NCBI RefSeq assembly: GCF_001629705.1 | Contig: NZ_CP015378.1 | Coordinates: forward strand, 2,108,001-2,172,000 | Direction: 5' to 3' | From: Fictibacillus phosphorivorans | Lineage (GTDB): Bacteria; Bacillota; Bacilli; Bacillales; Fictibacillaceae | DNA length: 64,000 nucleotides | Shown here: piece by piece, positions 44,501 through 53,561 of the stretch | Position numbering within the stretch: position 1 is the stretch's first letter | Layout: each line of letters begins with the position of its first letter | Made by a program: the position numbers and the translations under genes | The notes under the pieces: generated by a model | Told to the model about the DNA's origin: nothing | Seen by the model: only the letters and a program-made list of their open reading frames with translations | Databases searched by the model: none

Positions 44501-44785
44501 ATGTCAGTTGTATTAAATAAATTTTACGACAACAAGAAAGGATATTTTCACATCCCTGTTGTATGGCGAGAAGAATTTCAGTTTGAAATTGGAGAAAAAG
44601 TAGGCGTTGATGTTAAAGATGGAATCATCATTATTGATAAGATGAACGAAAGACGATTTACCCCGATTATAGGTGTAAAAGGAAGACTCACAATTCCTCT
44701 TGAAATCAGACAAGAATTAAAAAGTCATACGTATCAATTAATTGCGATTCAAGAAACTGAACAGTTTATTTTAACTCCTGCTTAA
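44501..44785 (+). CDS. Tandem SpoVT/AbrB-fold protein
   Basis: A 94-residue protein in which two short segments each fit the SpoVT-AbrB swapped-hairpin DNA-binding fold: GYFHIPVVWREEFQFEIGEK with VGVDVKDGIIIIDK, and GVKGRLTIPLEIRQELKSHT with IAIQETEQFILTP. AbrB and MazE carry one such unit and dimerise; here one chain could form the dimer alone. GGGGTGACATT precedes ATG 44501. Probably a transcription factor or antitoxin-like protein with no toxin neighbour. Confidence 0.7.
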   Translation: MSVVLNKFYDNKKGYFHIPVVWREEFQFEIGEKVGVDVKDGIIIIDKMNERRFTPIIGVKGRLTIPLEIRQELKSHTYQLIAIQETEQFILTPA

Positions 44786-45007
44786 GTAAGAGTTTAAAAG
44801 GCCTCTTCGTTTGAAGTCTTCATATAAACAAATTTAAATTTTCTTCTTACATAAGTCACTATACCTACCATTTATTTAAAAATGAGAAGTTTCATGTTTT
44901 CTTTGATTGACCTTTCTCCCACTATCTTTTAAAATCCATTGGAATTAGAAAATATTTTTGCTTATTTTCCGCATTCTATTGGTATAGTAAGAGTGGGAGT
45001 TGAAAGA

Positions 45008-45856
45008 ATGTTTAACTTAGAATGGTTTAATAAATTGCCTGTAAAAATTTTAATTGTGGCTTTTGTTATCGTAATCACTGCATACTTCATAAGAAAATCA
45101 GTTCGCATCTTCTTTGATAAAACAAGTTTTCTAGATGAAAACCGTGAAGAAACGTTGATGCACTTTACAGATCAAGTCATCAAGGTGCTTGGATTGGTGT
45201 TCTTCTTCATTTATGTATTTAGTCATTTCTTCGATCTAGCGAGACTTGTAACAGGTTCTGTCGTTGTAGCCGGTGCCCTGGCATTGATCTTTCAACATAT
45301 TATACGAGATTACATTATGGGTCTTGCCTACTTGTTTGAAAGACAGATCAACCTTGGTGATTATGTGATCATCAACGGTAACAAACAAGGAAAAATCGAG
45401 GAAATTAGTATGCGCCACCTGAAAATTCGTCAATACGACGGATATTTATACACCGTTTCCTATGGAAGTATCAACGAGCTTCAAAACGGAAATCGCGGAA
45501 TGCGGCGAGTAAACGAAAGTCTTATCCTCAACTACAGACAAAATCCTGACGAGGCGTTTAAGGTGATGGAAGAAGTAGCGAGAATCTGCAACGAGAAATA
45601 TAATGAGTACCTCTTAACAGATCTGGACGGTAAACCTGTAGAGAAATTTAAATTCAACCAAATTACCGAATTGAACGTCGATTATAAAGGACACCGTTAT
45701 TCTCTCTCTGGCATTGTAAAAGAAGCTTATTTTGTAGATGCAAGCAAACGTGTAAGGTATGAGTTAGCACTTGCAGCTTATATGAACAACTTATTGATGG
45801 CTGAGAACGGAGATATAGAATTGAATAAACGTCCCGGTTCTCAACCTTCTGTCTAA
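45008..45856 (+). CDS. MscS-family mechanosensitive ion channel
   Basis: A 282-residue channel that releases solutes on hypo-osmotic shock. Three N-terminal membrane helices end in the pore helix region VVAGALALIFQHIIRDYIMG, followed by the beta-domain FERQINLGDYVIINGNKQGK and the cytoplasmic vestibule. ATG 45008 follows GGAG at 8 bases; an earlier in-frame start at 44939 lacks one. YkuT-like small MscS proteins are the nearest type. Confidence 0.9.
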   Translation: MFNLEWFNKLPVKILIVAFVIVITAYFIRKSVRIFFDKTSFLDENREETLMHFTDQVIKVLGLVFFFIYVFSHFFDLARLVTGSVVVAGALALIFQHIIRDYIMGLAYLFERQINLGDYVIINGNKQGKIEEISMRHLKIRQYDGYLYTVSYGSINELQNGNRGMRRVNESLILNYRQNPDEAFKVMEEVARICNEKYNEYLLTDLDGKPVEKFKFNQITELNVDYKGHRYSLSGIVKEAYFVDASKRVRYELALAAYMNNLLMAENGDIELNKRPGSQPSV

Positions 45857-45870
45857 GAAACATTAGGATC

Positions 45871-45902
45871 AAGCAGGCTGCTAATCGACAGCCTGCTTTT
45901 CT
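45871..45902 (+). terminator. Intrinsic terminator of the MscS gene
   Basis: AAGCAGGCTG and CAGCCTGCTTTT form a strong stem-loop 15 bases after the stop; it can also serve the convergent GNAT gene. Confidence 0.9.
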
Positions 45903-45907
45903 ATAAA

Positions 45908-46450
45908 CTAAATGTCAAAATCCTCTTCATTAAGAATGGCAAGAACCTGATGATCTTCCCATCTGCCATTGATCTTCACATTTTTCTTTGAAATTCCTTC
46001 TTTGTGAAATCCAGCTTTCAACAATAAATGGATTGAACCCATATTTTGAGGCATTACTTCTGCTTCTATTCGATGAAGTTTAAGTTCATGAAACGCAAAA
46101 TCTATAAGTAGTGAAAGTGCTTGAGTCATATACCCTTTACCATTATGTACTTTATCGAGGGAATACCCCACCATCCCTTTTTGTGCAGGTCCTCTCTCAA
46201 TCTTGAACAGACCGATCTGTCCGATCAATTCTTGTGTATCTTGAAGGAAAATGCCAAACGAATAACCTAACCCTTTCTCTTTTCGCTCTTCCATCTCAGT
46301 TATTCTCCTAGCTTGACCATCTAAAGAATAAAAATCTTGATCTCGTTCTGGGGCATATTGCTGAAAAAACTCTCTGTTTCTTGTTTCATTATCAAATAAC
46401 GCTTGAAGATCATTTAGTGTTAGAAGTTTAATATATATGTTCTTCTTCAT
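45908..46450 (-). CDS. GNAT N-acetyltransferase (RimJ type)
   Basis: A 180-residue GNAT: IYIKLLTLNDLQALFDNETR, GQIGLFKIERGPAQKGMVGY, then HNGKGYMTQALSLLIDFAF with the acetyl-CoA loop and LHRIEAEVMPQNMGSIHLLL plus KAGFHKEGISKKN, the RimJ/RimL C-terminal pattern. ATG 46450 follows GGAGG. A role in ribosomal protein N-terminal acetylation or small-molecule modification is possible. Confidence 0.9.
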   Translation of the reverse strand: MKKNIYIKLLTLNDLQALFDNETRNREFFQQYAPERDQDFYSLDGQARRITEMEERKEKGLGYSFGIFLQDTQELIGQIGLFKIERGPAQKGMVGYSLDKVHNGKGYMTQALSLLIDFAFHELKLHRIEAEVMPQNMGSIHLLLKAGFHKEGISKKNVKINGRWEDHQVLAILNEEDFDI

Positions 46451-46619
46451 CTCATGTCCTCCATACTCATTATCTACCTTAATAATCATTCACCTGAGTA
46501 TGATAAAATCCTCTATTTTAATGATTCAACACACATACGTTTAACTTTTGTACAAAATATGTATAAATTTATTTAAATGAATGATATATTATAAACAGAA
46601 AGACTATATGGGAGAGAAA

Positions 46620-46829
46620 ATGATGAATACAAAATTAAATACGTGGATTCAAAAACACAATTTAGATTTACAATGGTTTCAAGAAGCCAGTAAGTTTCCT
46701 TCCTATCAAGTGCAGAAACTGTTAGATGATCCCCAGTATAAACCAGACGGGACAACTATGAGAATCGTATTAAGTATCGTAAAAAAGAAAGAGGATACAG
46801 CGAAATTAAGTGATTTTTGGGATGTTTAA
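46620..46829 (+). CDS. Small hypothetical protein, helix-turn-helix-like
   Basis: About 69 residues, all predicted helical: LNTWIQKHNLDLQWFQEASK, FPSYQVQKLLDDPQYKPDGT and TMRIVLSIVKKKE. The spacing of two short helices and a downstream helix resembles an XRE-type helix-turn-helix lacking the usual conserved residues. GGGAGAGAAA precedes two adjacent ATG codons. No family recognised. Confidence 0.6.
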   Translation: MMNTKLNTWIQKHNLDLQWFQEASKFPSYQVQKLLDDPQYKPDGTTMRIVLSIVKKKEDTAKLSDFWDV

Positions 46830-46930
46830 AAATAGGATTTTTCCTTATAATTGATAAAAATAGTGACTTGTCTAGATCATTTTATCCTCCAATTGCATCT
46901 ACTAAAGTATGAAATGTAGGAGGTGCTATC

Positions 46931-47194
46931 TTGGGTAAAGACAAGCATTGTAAAAAAGAAAAGAAAAAAGTAATCTGTTGTGATCCTGTTTATATCATTG
47001 AGGATTCATATACAGAGAAAGAAGTCACTTTCGTTCATCCGATCATTCGTGTAAAACGTGAACACATCAAATATGTTCGCCGTGACGTTTATAAGGAGAA
47101 AGTCATTAAAGAAGTGATTGATCCTGGTGCTCCAACAAAATGCGATTGTAATAAAAAGCACAAAAAATGCAAGAAAAAAAGCAAAAAGAAGTAA
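46931..47194 (+). CDS. CotD-like spore coat protein
   Basis: An 87-residue, Lys/Cys/His-rich protein (KHCKKEKKKVICCDPVYII, VTFVHPIIRVKREHIKYV, a C-terminal CDCNKKHKKCKKKSKKK). The central HP-I-x(5-8)-H-x-x-Y segment matches CotD-type coat proteins, which form inner coat layers. It starts at TTG 46931 after AGGAGGTGC. The very basic tail is atypical of CotD. A mother-cell (sigma-K) promoter is expected; none assigned. Confidence 0.75.
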   Translation: MGKDKHCKKEKKKVICCDPVYIIEDSYTEKEVTFVHPIIRVKREHIKYVRRDVYKEKVIKEVIDPGAPTKCDCNKKHKKCKKKSKKK

Positions 47195-47221
47195 TTTCAA
47201 AGAATAATTACTCTTTCTAAA

Positions 47222-47256
47222 TGGAACCCCCGACCGTCGTGATCGGGGGTTTTGCT
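47222..47256 (+). terminator. Intrinsic terminator of the coat protein gene
   Basis: AACCCCCGACC and ATCGGGGGTTTT form a GC-rich stem with a T run, about 30 bases after the stop. Confidence 0.92.
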
Positions 47257-47310
47257 ATGGTTTGGAGCAGATCTATGTATGTACGGTACGTGTTTTTATA
47301 TTTCTTACAC

Positions 47311-47425
47311 GTTCGCCGATAAATCAAAGATTTCCACCTGTAAAGTTATGTTTACCACCTATGTTTTATAGATCTTCACCTGTAAATGAAGTTGCACCAC
47401 CTGAGATTTGAGACTGACCACCGAT
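47311..47425 (+). repeat. 21-bp phased intergenic array, CACCTG/CGCCGAT motif (6 units)
   Basis: The motif position recurs at 47314 (CGCCGAT), 47335, 47356, 47377, 47398 (CACCTG or CACCTA) and 47419 (CACCGAT), all 21 bases apart, so one array mixes a CACCTG and a C(G/A)CCGAT variant. It sits between the coat gene terminator and the next gene; the rest of this 409-base gap holds no gene. The function is unknown. Confidence 0.9.
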
Positions 47426-47603
47426 CAACATTTATTTTACTTAAAATGAGGCAAATATGGCTAACAATACTATAATCTGTCCTAGCCCATCTCCACTCAC
47501 ACAACCCACATCAACTCAACCAAGTCATTTAACCATTTGATATACTGTTTACATATATAAGGGTTCATTTTTTATCTAACTATTTGAGGAGTTGAATTAA
47601 TAA

Positions 47604-48041
47604 ATGAAAGATCATTACAAAGTGTTAGTTGGTGAAGGAAATGCTGAGTTAGATCAGCAACTTTCTGATGAATTAGACAAAGTGAACGCCGCATCCACGA
47701 TTGGCACTCCCGCTGCTCGAGAATTGACGGTGCAAATTTTAGATAAACATGGAGAACTTGCAGCTGGTATGAGTGGCTGGACGTGGGGAGTAGCTGCTGG
47801 AATTGCAATGACATGGGTTCGTGAAGATGTTCGTAAAGATGGATTTGGTACAAAATTACTACACGATTTTGAGAAAGAAGCTATAGGACGAGGTTGCACA
47901 CACATCTTCACGACTTCCTTCACCTTTCAAGCACCAGGTTTCTATGAGCGTCACGGCTATCAAGAACTGTTTCGTTTGGAAGGATTACCTACTCCAGGAG
48001 CGGCAGATATCCATTTTAGAAAGAAATTAGTAGATCTATAA
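47604..48041 (+). CDS. GNAT N-acetyltransferase
   Basis: A 145-residue GNAT: VQILDKHGELAAGMSGWTWG, then MTWVREDVRKDGFGTKLLHD with the acetyl-CoA loop (R-K-D-G-F-G-T), and TSFTFQAPGFYERHGYQELF, a pattern shared with small GNATs of the YitI/PanM-like type. GAGGAGTTGAATTAATAA precedes the ATG. The substrate is unknown. Confidence 0.88.
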   Translation: MKDHYKVLVGEGNAELDQQLSDELDKVNAASTIGTPAARELTVQILDKHGELAAGMSGWTWGVAAGIAMTWVREDVRKDGFGTKLLHDFEKEAIGRGCTHIFTTSFTFQAPGFYERHGYQELFRLEGLPTPGAADIHFRKKLVDL

Positions 48042-48045
48042 AATA

Positions 48046-48083
48046 AAAAATGGTGTACACCCATGATTGAGGTGTACACCATC
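48046..48083. terminator. Bidirectional terminator
   Basis: AAATGGTGTACACC and GGTGTACACCAT form a perfect stem with an A-rich and a weaker T-rich flank between the GNAT gene and the convergent STAS-domain gene. Confidence 0.85.
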
Positions 48084-48094
48084 TACAAGGATAA

Positions 48095-48913
48095 CTATCT
48101 TAAAAAATCCTCTAAAGCTTGCTGAAGTGTAGCTTTTGTCTGAGCCTTGCTTTCGAAAGTTAACCCGATCGTTGTTATTTTGCGTACAATTTCTGGGCGG
48201 AGCCCCGTAATGACACACTCACACCCCATCATGTTCGCACCTTCCATTACTTTCATGATGCGTTCGATCGCTTCTGTCTCCATTTGAGCGATACCAGAAA
48301 GATCAATTACTAACGTGCCGATGCGGAGTCTGCTGATTTCTAAAAGAACTTTCTCTTCAATCGTGTCAATTCGATATGTATCAATACTTCCAATTAGCGG
48401 AAGCACACAAACCTTTGATGTAATCGGAATAATTGGAACAGAAAGGTTTTCAACAAGTGTTTTCTGCGACTCAATTAAGTTATCTTTGTACTCTGAATAG
48501 CTTAAAAATAGTTCATTCAAAAATTTATCGATGCGATCATTTATTTGCCTTTCTGTATTAAAAAAACTTTCAGCCTCTAATTCGATGTGGTTTAATTTAT
48601 TAAATTCTTGAAAATATTTCCATACCGTTCTTCGGATGGCATGAACCCATTCTAATTTGAATGCAAGCGTAAGGCTGTGAGATGCCCACGATACACCTTC
48701 AATTTTTGCAAACTTTTCTAATTCATGATCTTTTCCTTGAATGGTGTACATCACAAGTTTATGGGCATTAGACAATAAATCGATATTCCCTATCAACAAA
48801 ATTTCTTCAATCTTTCCACGAACATTTCGGGCTTCACTTAATAAAGATTCTTGGAACTCTTCTCTGTTATTAGTAAAGTATTGAATATAATCCTTTTCCA
48901 AGACTAAACCCAT
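48095..48913 (-). CDS. RsbR-like STAS-domain stressosome protein
   Basis: A 272-residue protein. The N-terminal helical domain (about 1-140) is of the RsbRD-like globin-related sensor type (LEKDYIQYFTNNREEFQESL; ASHSLTLAFKLEWVHAIRRT). The C-terminal STAS domain spans about 155-270 (VCVLPLIGSIDTYRIDTIEE; IGTLVIDLSGIAQMETEAIE, with GIAQMET at the phosphosite region; CVITGLRPEIVRKI). RsbR paralogues build stressosomes that control SigB. The residue at the usual Thr phosphosite is not certain from this reading. ATG 48913 follows AAAGGAG. Confidence 0.87.
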   Translation of the reverse strand: MGLVLEKDYIQYFTNNREEFQESLLSEARNVRGKIEEILLIGNIDLLSNAHKLVMYTIQGKDHELEKFAKIEGVSWASHSLTLAFKLEWVHAIRRTVWKYFQEFNKLNHIELEAESFFNTERQINDRIDKFLNELFLSYSEYKDNLIESQKTLVENLSVPIIPITSKVCVLPLIGSIDTYRIDTIEEKVLLEISRLRIGTLVIDLSGIAQMETEAIERIMKVMEGANMMGCECVITGLRPEIVRKITTIGLTFESKAQTKATLQQALEDFLR

Positions 48914-49044
48914 AGTGTTCACTCCTTTTTGAAAATTTTACCTACTTTTGTACTATTGTATCACTTTCAAAAAAGATTGAAGTGAAAATTTTGTATGTAA
49001 AACTGTTTTATCCGTTATGTCATTATTCTCACATATTTTAAATC

Positions 49045-49075
49045 AAAAAACCGTAACAAATTTCGTTACGATTTT
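49045..49075 (-). terminator. Intrinsic terminator of the sulfotransferase gene
   Basis: ATCGTAACGAAA and TTTGTTACGG pair and are followed by TTTTTTG on the minus strand. Confidence 0.8.
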
Positions 49076-49114
49076 CATGGTAAATACGTATTCTCCTTTT
49101 CAGGATTTACTTGT

Positions 49115-49864
49115 TTACCAAAGTAAATCCTTTTCATATCCTAACTCAATGAGCAGATGGCCAGCTATCTCTTTAAAGGCATCAGAAATCTCTTCATCAA
49201 ACTCTTCTTTCCAGTTTCCGATCGTCCCTTTTCGGAATGTAGCAGAGTCCTGAGTTGAAATGTTTTCTTTCGCACGTTTGATTATCGTCTGATCAAGGTT
49301 TCCAAGTTCCTCTTCCGTAATAAACTGTACGATCTTCTGAACCGATTGGTCTAGAGAATCTTCACTTCTTAATAGATCTTCAAACTTAACAGAAAGCACA
49401 TTAAGCGCCGTTAACCATCCTTTAAATTCCGAGAACCAATCATGAATATTTTGATGACCCAATTCTGGAATTCCTCTTATGATGGATAGCATTCGTTCTT
49501 TTTTGGACAATTGCTTTTTTTGGTAGTATTGATGAAGTGGAGCATCTACCTTCTCAATATAATAATTATAAGAGACGACAACATCACGCAAGTCTCGATA
49601 GAGGAAGACTTGTTTTAGATCGAGATCTTGAAGAAGCTTCTCCCATGATGCGGAATAATAAATATGGCCAGACAAGAATTCATTCTCTTTTAATTTCTCT
49701 AGCTCGCGCTGATGATCAGCCAATTGTGCTGAGACACCTTCGTAAAGATGCAGATTTTGATCAAATGTAATGGAATGAATTCCTGTTAATATTTGAAACA
49801 TAAGATGTGTACCACTCTTAGGAAACGAATTAAAGAAAAAAGGACGTATTGCTTTACTCATTTT
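49115..49864 (-). CDS. Sulfotransferase-domain protein
   Basis: A 249-residue PAPS-dependent sulfotransferase-like protein: the 5'-phosphosulfate loop FFFNSFPKSGTHLMFQIL near the N-terminus, LQDLDLKQVFLYRDLRDVVV (3'-phosphate region, with YRDLRDVVVS) and WLTALNVLSVKFEDLLRS in the middle, ENISTQDSATFRKGTIGNWK (the RKG-GNWK motif) at the C-terminal third. All family motifs are intact. Preferred start is ATG 49864 after AAAGGTGA; ATG 49888 is also possible. The acceptor is unknown; it could sulfate a surface glycan or small molecule. Confidence 0.88.
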   Translation of the reverse strand, partial: KMSKAIRPFFFNSFPKSGTHLMFQILTGIHSITFDQNLHLYEGVSAQLADHQRELEKLKENEFLSGHIYYSASWEKLLQDLDLKQVFLYRDLRDVVVSYNYYIEKVDAPLHQYYQKKQLSKKERMLSIIRGIPELGHQNIHDWFSEFKGWLTALNVLSVKFEDLLRSEDSLDQSVQKIVQFITEEELGNLDQTIIKRAKENISTQDSATFRKGTIGNWKEEFDEEISDAFKEIAGHLLIELGYEKDLLW

Positions 49865-50068
49865 AACGATCACCTTTTCTATTGACATGACATACATACC
49901 TTTCATATTTTATTCACTTACTTCCAATCCGCTTGTACAATTGCCTGTTCATATAAATTTTCCACAAACACAAAAAGAATTTTAAAAAGACATCCACTTT
50001 TATTATTCAACGCGCGAAACTTATAAAGCAAGACCTTAACCCCTAATTGTTAGCAGAATGAAACCGAG

Positions 50069-50099
50069 AAAAAGGCAGGGATACACTCCCTGCCTTTTG
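50069..50099 (-). terminator. Intrinsic terminator of the arsenite permease gene
   Basis: AAAAGGCAGGGAG and CCCTGCCTTTTTC form a GC-rich stem followed by T-rich sequence on the minus strand. Confidence 0.88.
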
Positions 50100-50113
50100 T
50101 CGTGAATTTCGTT

Positions 50114-51082
50114 TTATTTAGAATCTCGCAACACCCAATTTGGTACTGTTTTTATATAGATTAATTCGCCGATTAGTTCAACCATGGTCTGCGTTACGAT
50201 CACCGCTGCAGCTAATGTTCGCCAAGCCTCTGGTAAAGCTAGTGCTAGCGGGAGAACCACAAGAGAATTTCTTGTCCCCATACTAAAGATTAATGCTCTT
50301 CCTGCACCTATATCTAAAGAGAATATCCGTGAGATCAATCGAGACACAATTGGCATGATGATTAAAAATAATACATAGATCGGAACGACTTTAATAATGA
50401 TAGTAAAATCAGTGTAGACTTTGTCTATCTGTGAAGCGACCACCACGATTAAGACGAGAGCCATAAAAGGAACAGGTAACCATGCTGTAAGTTCCAATGC
50501 CTGAACCCCTAGCGTTTGTTTTTTTGCCCACCACTGTGTAAGTACTGCTAATAATAAGGGGGTGACAATGAGAAAGAAAAATGCTTCTAAAAACGGTTGA
50601 ATCTGCACTACGTTAAACATCTCTTTCCCAATGAATAACCACAAATACAGAGGAAGCAGGACCATTTGTACAACGAACAAAAGTGGTGTTGCCGCAAGCA
50701 TCAATTTTTCGTTTCCTTTTCCCAGCTGAGTAAACAAAATTACATAATCAATACACGGCGTAAGAAGAACTAAGCAAATCCCTAATAATAAAGGTGTGGA
50801 CTGCGGAAAAATGAGAGTAAGGATCCATACGACGATGGGTACACATACAAAATTTCCAATTAATAAAGCTATCATAAACCTGACATTTGAAACGGCTTCT
50901 TTTAGCTTTAAAAAAGGTATCTGTGCAAACATTCCATACAAGAGAATAGCGATTAGTGGAGAAATCGTCCATTGAAGTTCCGTTCCAAAACGTTCAAAAT
51001 TAAGGCCGATTAAAGCACCTACTACCAAAGAAATAACGTAGATTCCTATTTGTTGATTTTCAAGACCTTCCCTTGTAATCAT
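50114..51082 (-). CDS. SBF-fold (bile acid:sodium symporter superfamily) arsenic-resistance-type permease
   Basis: A 322-residue protein with about ten membrane helices of the BASS/Acr3 superfamily: LVLLTPCIDYVILFTQLGKG holds the conserved membrane Cys of arsenite-extruding members, and FSMGTRNSLVVLPLALALPE matches the second inverted repeat. No arsR, arsC or arsD lies nearby, so arsenite transport is not certain; organic-anion or sodium symport is the alternative. AGAAGGAG precedes ATG 51082. Confidence 0.85.
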   Translation of the reverse strand: MITREGLENQQIGIYVISLVVGALIGLNFERFGTELQWTISPLIAILLYGMFAQIPFLKLKEAVSNVRFMIALLIGNFVCVPIVVWILTLIFPQSTPLLLGICLVLLTPCIDYVILFTQLGKGNEKLMLAATPLLFVVQMVLLPLYLWLFIGKEMFNVVQIQPFLEAFFFLIVTPLLLAVLTQWWAKKQTLGVQALELTAWLPVPFMALVLIVVVASQIDKVYTDFTIIIKVVPIYVLFLIIMPIVSRLISRIFSLDIGAGRALIFSMGTRNSLVVLPLALALPEAWRTLAAAVIVTQTMVELIGELIYIKTVPNWVLRDSK

Positions 51083-51226
51083 GTTAAAAACTCCTTCTAG
51101 AAAACTTCACCACTCAACTATGTATGTGTTAGACCATATTTTAAATTATTAATATACCATTTTCGCTAACAATAAAAAAGAACCGCCTTGATTTAAAGAG
51201 GGTCCTTCTGTTGTCTATTCACTTTT

Positions 51227-51469
51227 TTAAGCGCGTTCCAATACTTTAGCTAACAAATGGTGAATAACCTCGTGGTCTCGTGGATCGTGCAATCGGTATT
51301 CTTCACCCGGAAGCGTATACCACTCTGCCGCTCCCGCATATGTGATGCCGAGTTTCAATAAACCATCTTCCGTACAGCTTGTCTTAAGCTCGAGCTCTCC
51401 GCTGATCACGCCGACCTCTGTAGTCATTACACCATGAGTTGCCGTAAAGATTGTTGATTTCTCTTCCAT
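51227..51469 (-). CDS. Hypothetical protein, 80 residues
   Basis: A compact beta-rich protein (TATHGVMTTEVGVISGELEL; LKLGITYAGAAEWYTLPGEE) with a helical end (DHEVIHHLLAKVLERA). GAAAGGAGC precedes ATG 51469. No family was recognised; no signal peptide. Confidence 0.65.
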   Translation of the reverse strand: MEEKSTIFTATHGVMTTEVGVISGELELKTSCTEDGLLKLGITYAGAAEWYTLPGEEYRLHDPRDHEVIHHLLAKVLERA

Positions 51470-51525
51470 TGGACCAGCTCCTTTCTTTTAAAACAAGATG
51501 GTACATTGTTTATACTCTAAATCGA

Positions 51526-52167
51526 TTAATACGTGCAAGTGTTAAGCATGCTTTGAAGAGATGTTTTCTCTGCTGATTGAAGATTTAAGCCCCAGTTATA
51601 CTTTGTTTGAATCCACCATTTTGCGTATCCACAACCAGCAGCCGTGCGAGTAGGTTTCCATGTTGATGGATCTTGGTCCCCTTTTGATCGATTGGAGCTC
51701 GCCGTTACGGCAATAAGTTGTGGTCCCGTAAGATCATTTGCAAAAGCCTCACGTCTGTCAGTCGTCCAGCTGCTTGCTCCAGAACGCCAAGCCTCTGCTA
51801 ATGGCACAACATGATCAATATCAAGATCAGATGGATTCGTAATCGTTACACCGTCGTAATAGCTGTACCAACTGCCTGATGTTACTGGACAATTCCCGCT
51901 AAAAGAGTCTGCATCACGCTTAAGAACAACTTGACGTGTATCACATCCTCCACCTTGACTCGACCAATGAGGAAACAGATCGCGAGAATAACCAGTCATT
52001 GTACTTTCTGTCTTTACGACTAATGCGTTCAACTGAGATTGTGCAGCAGATTTAGTAGGTGTTCCTGGCGGTAGTGCCCATGCCTTTTGGTTATCATCAG
52101 ATGTAACAACGACGAATGACATCACTAGAGTAAAAACAAACGACCACAACATCGATTTCTTCAACAT
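51526..52167 (-). CDS. Secreted HNH (DUF1524/GmrSD-like) endonuclease-family protein
   Basis: A 213-residue protein with a Sec signal peptide (KKSMLWSFVFTLVMSFVVVT). The catalytic region contains the HNH-type DLDIDHVVPLAEAWRSG with IAVTASSNRSKGDQDPSTW, where D-H and the downstream N-R-S-K-G form the His-metal site, and CGYAKWWIQTKYNWGL at the C-terminus. Four Cys are probably in disulfides. GGAGGATTTAAGC precedes ATG 52167. It probably degrades extracellular DNA for nutrient recovery or competition. Confidence 0.87.
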   Translation of the reverse strand: MLKKSMLWSFVFTLVMSFVVVTSDDNQKAWALPPGTPTKSAAQSQLNALVVKTESTMTGYSRDLFPHWSSQGGGCDTRQVVLKRDADSFSGNCPVTSGSWYSYYDGVTITNPSDLDIDHVVPLAEAWRSGASSWTTDRREAFANDLTGPQLIAVTASSNRSKGDQDPSTWKPTRTAAGCGYAKWWIQTKYNWGLNLQSAEKTSLQSMLNTCTY

Positions 52168-52364
52168 GCTTAAATCCTCCAATATGTAGTTTTTTTAAAA
52201 TCGTTATCATTTTATAACATGTCTTTAGGGGTTGGCATTACGAATTCGGCAATTAAACATAATCTAGACCTTAGATATAGGTAGGTAGTCTCGTTTATTA
52301 CGGTCAAATTTGCTATCGGAAACCATTATAGTAAAAAATAATTATTCCTTGCTAAGCAACTTCA

Positions 52365-53561
52365 CTATTGCATAGCAGGTTGTTTTTCTCCTGGAAGAGG
52401 AGCAGGGTCTATGCTTTGGTCGTTTGGTGATAGATCGATGCCATAATCTTTCGCAAACACCATATGTGTTTCTTTTAAAACATTCTCATGATTTAGATCC
52501 AAATTGAAAACACGAGCTCCCCGTAGTCGGTTCTTCTCCTCACCAGGAAGTCCATACGCTCCAAATCCAGCGCTTCCTCCATATCCGAGCATAATGCCAT
52601 AATAGTTTCCTGCATATGTGTTGATGTGATCATGACCACAGAAGACGCCTTTTACATCGCCTCGATGCTGCATAGCTGAGAATAAGCCAGAATTGATCGG
52701 ACCCGGACATTCATCCTCGTTTCTCTCACCCGTAATTTGATGCTTGTTTCTAGCACGAGCGTGATCCGCTTCCGTTCGGCTATCTACACTCGAATACCAC
52801 ATATAACGATGCTCCCAAAGCGGAATATGTATGAACATGAGAGAAGGCACTTTAAATCCAAAACGATTCTCGATCTTCTGAGAGGTTTCGTTGTACCAGC
52901 TGACTTGATCAAAACGAACCCAGTCCCATGTTGGATAACCCTCAAAATTTTGCCCCGCAATCTCTTTTGGCGCGTAACGTCCACTATCCATCAACCAGAA
53001 ATTAAAAGCGGGCTTCTTCCCTTTCGCGTCCCACACAAGTAGGTTCATGTTCCCGGTTCCTGTGATGTGTTTTGCTCCCTTATCGTTCACATTGTGTTTG
53101 TAAGACTGATAGAAAGCTAACATCTTACTCTCGTCCACACCGCTTTTTGGGGTAGAATCTTCATCATGATTTCCAAAAGTTACAGCCCACTTGATTTCTC
53201 TCTTTTCCATCGGTCCTGCAACATTGTTCATCGCCTGTTTCATTTCAAGTTCCGTATCGCATCCACCTGTAATTACATCCCCGTTGAGTACGACAAAGTC
53301 AGGCTTCTCTGCATCCAGCACGTTTTCCATCAACTGAATGGTACGTTTGTCGATCCGCTCATCATCTTGCGTATCATTAAACTGCACTACTTTGAATTTT
53401 CCGTTCGAATGAAACTTCAGTACTTTTTCTGCTTTTTGATCAGCATGGACTTTCTCAGAAAATAAGTTAGAAGTATGCCCTAGCGAACCAAGTGTTAATG
53501 CTAACGTACTCACTCCTCCAATCTTAATAAAATCCCGACGATTTACTTGTTTAGAAGTCAT
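52365..53561 (-). CDS. Tat-exported metallophosphoesterase
   Basis: A 398-residue phosphoesterase. The N-terminus is a Tat signal (QVNRRDFIKIGGVSTLALTL, twin-Arg RRDFIK). The calcineurin-like metal motifs follow: VVQFNDTQDD, DFVVLNGDVITGG, VTFGNHDEDST, MFIHIPLWEH and VFCGHDHINTY. Such enzymes resemble purple-acid-phosphatase-like phosphodiesterases made under phosphate limitation; no Pho box was recognised. GGAGGGGTAGCAAA precedes ATG 53561. Confidence 0.9.
   Translation of the reverse strand: MTSKQVNRRDFIKIGGVSTLALTLGSLGHTSNLFSEKVHADQKAEKVLKFHSNGKFKVVQFNDTQDDERIDKRTIQLMENVLDAEKPDFVVLNGDVITGGCDTELEMKQAMNNVAGPMEKREIKWAVTFGNHDEDSTPKSGVDESKMLAFYQSYKHNVNDKGAKHITGTGNMNLLVWDAKGKKPAFNFWLMDSGRYAPKEIAGQNFEGYPTWDWVRFDQVSWYNETSQKIENRFGFKVPSLMFIHIPLWEHRYMWYSSVDSRTEADHARARNKHQITGERNEDECPGPINSGLFSAMQHRGDVKGVFCGHDHINTYAGNYYGIMLGYGGSAGFGAYGLPGEEKNRLRGARVFNLDLNHENVLKETHMVFAKDYGIDLSPNDQSIDPAPLPGEKQPAMQ

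Noticed and set aside
44939..45007. Earlier start of the MscS gene at 44939
   Set aside because: There is no ribosome site before it, and ATG 45008 follows GGAG with good spacing; the extension is also poor as part of an MscS N-terminus.
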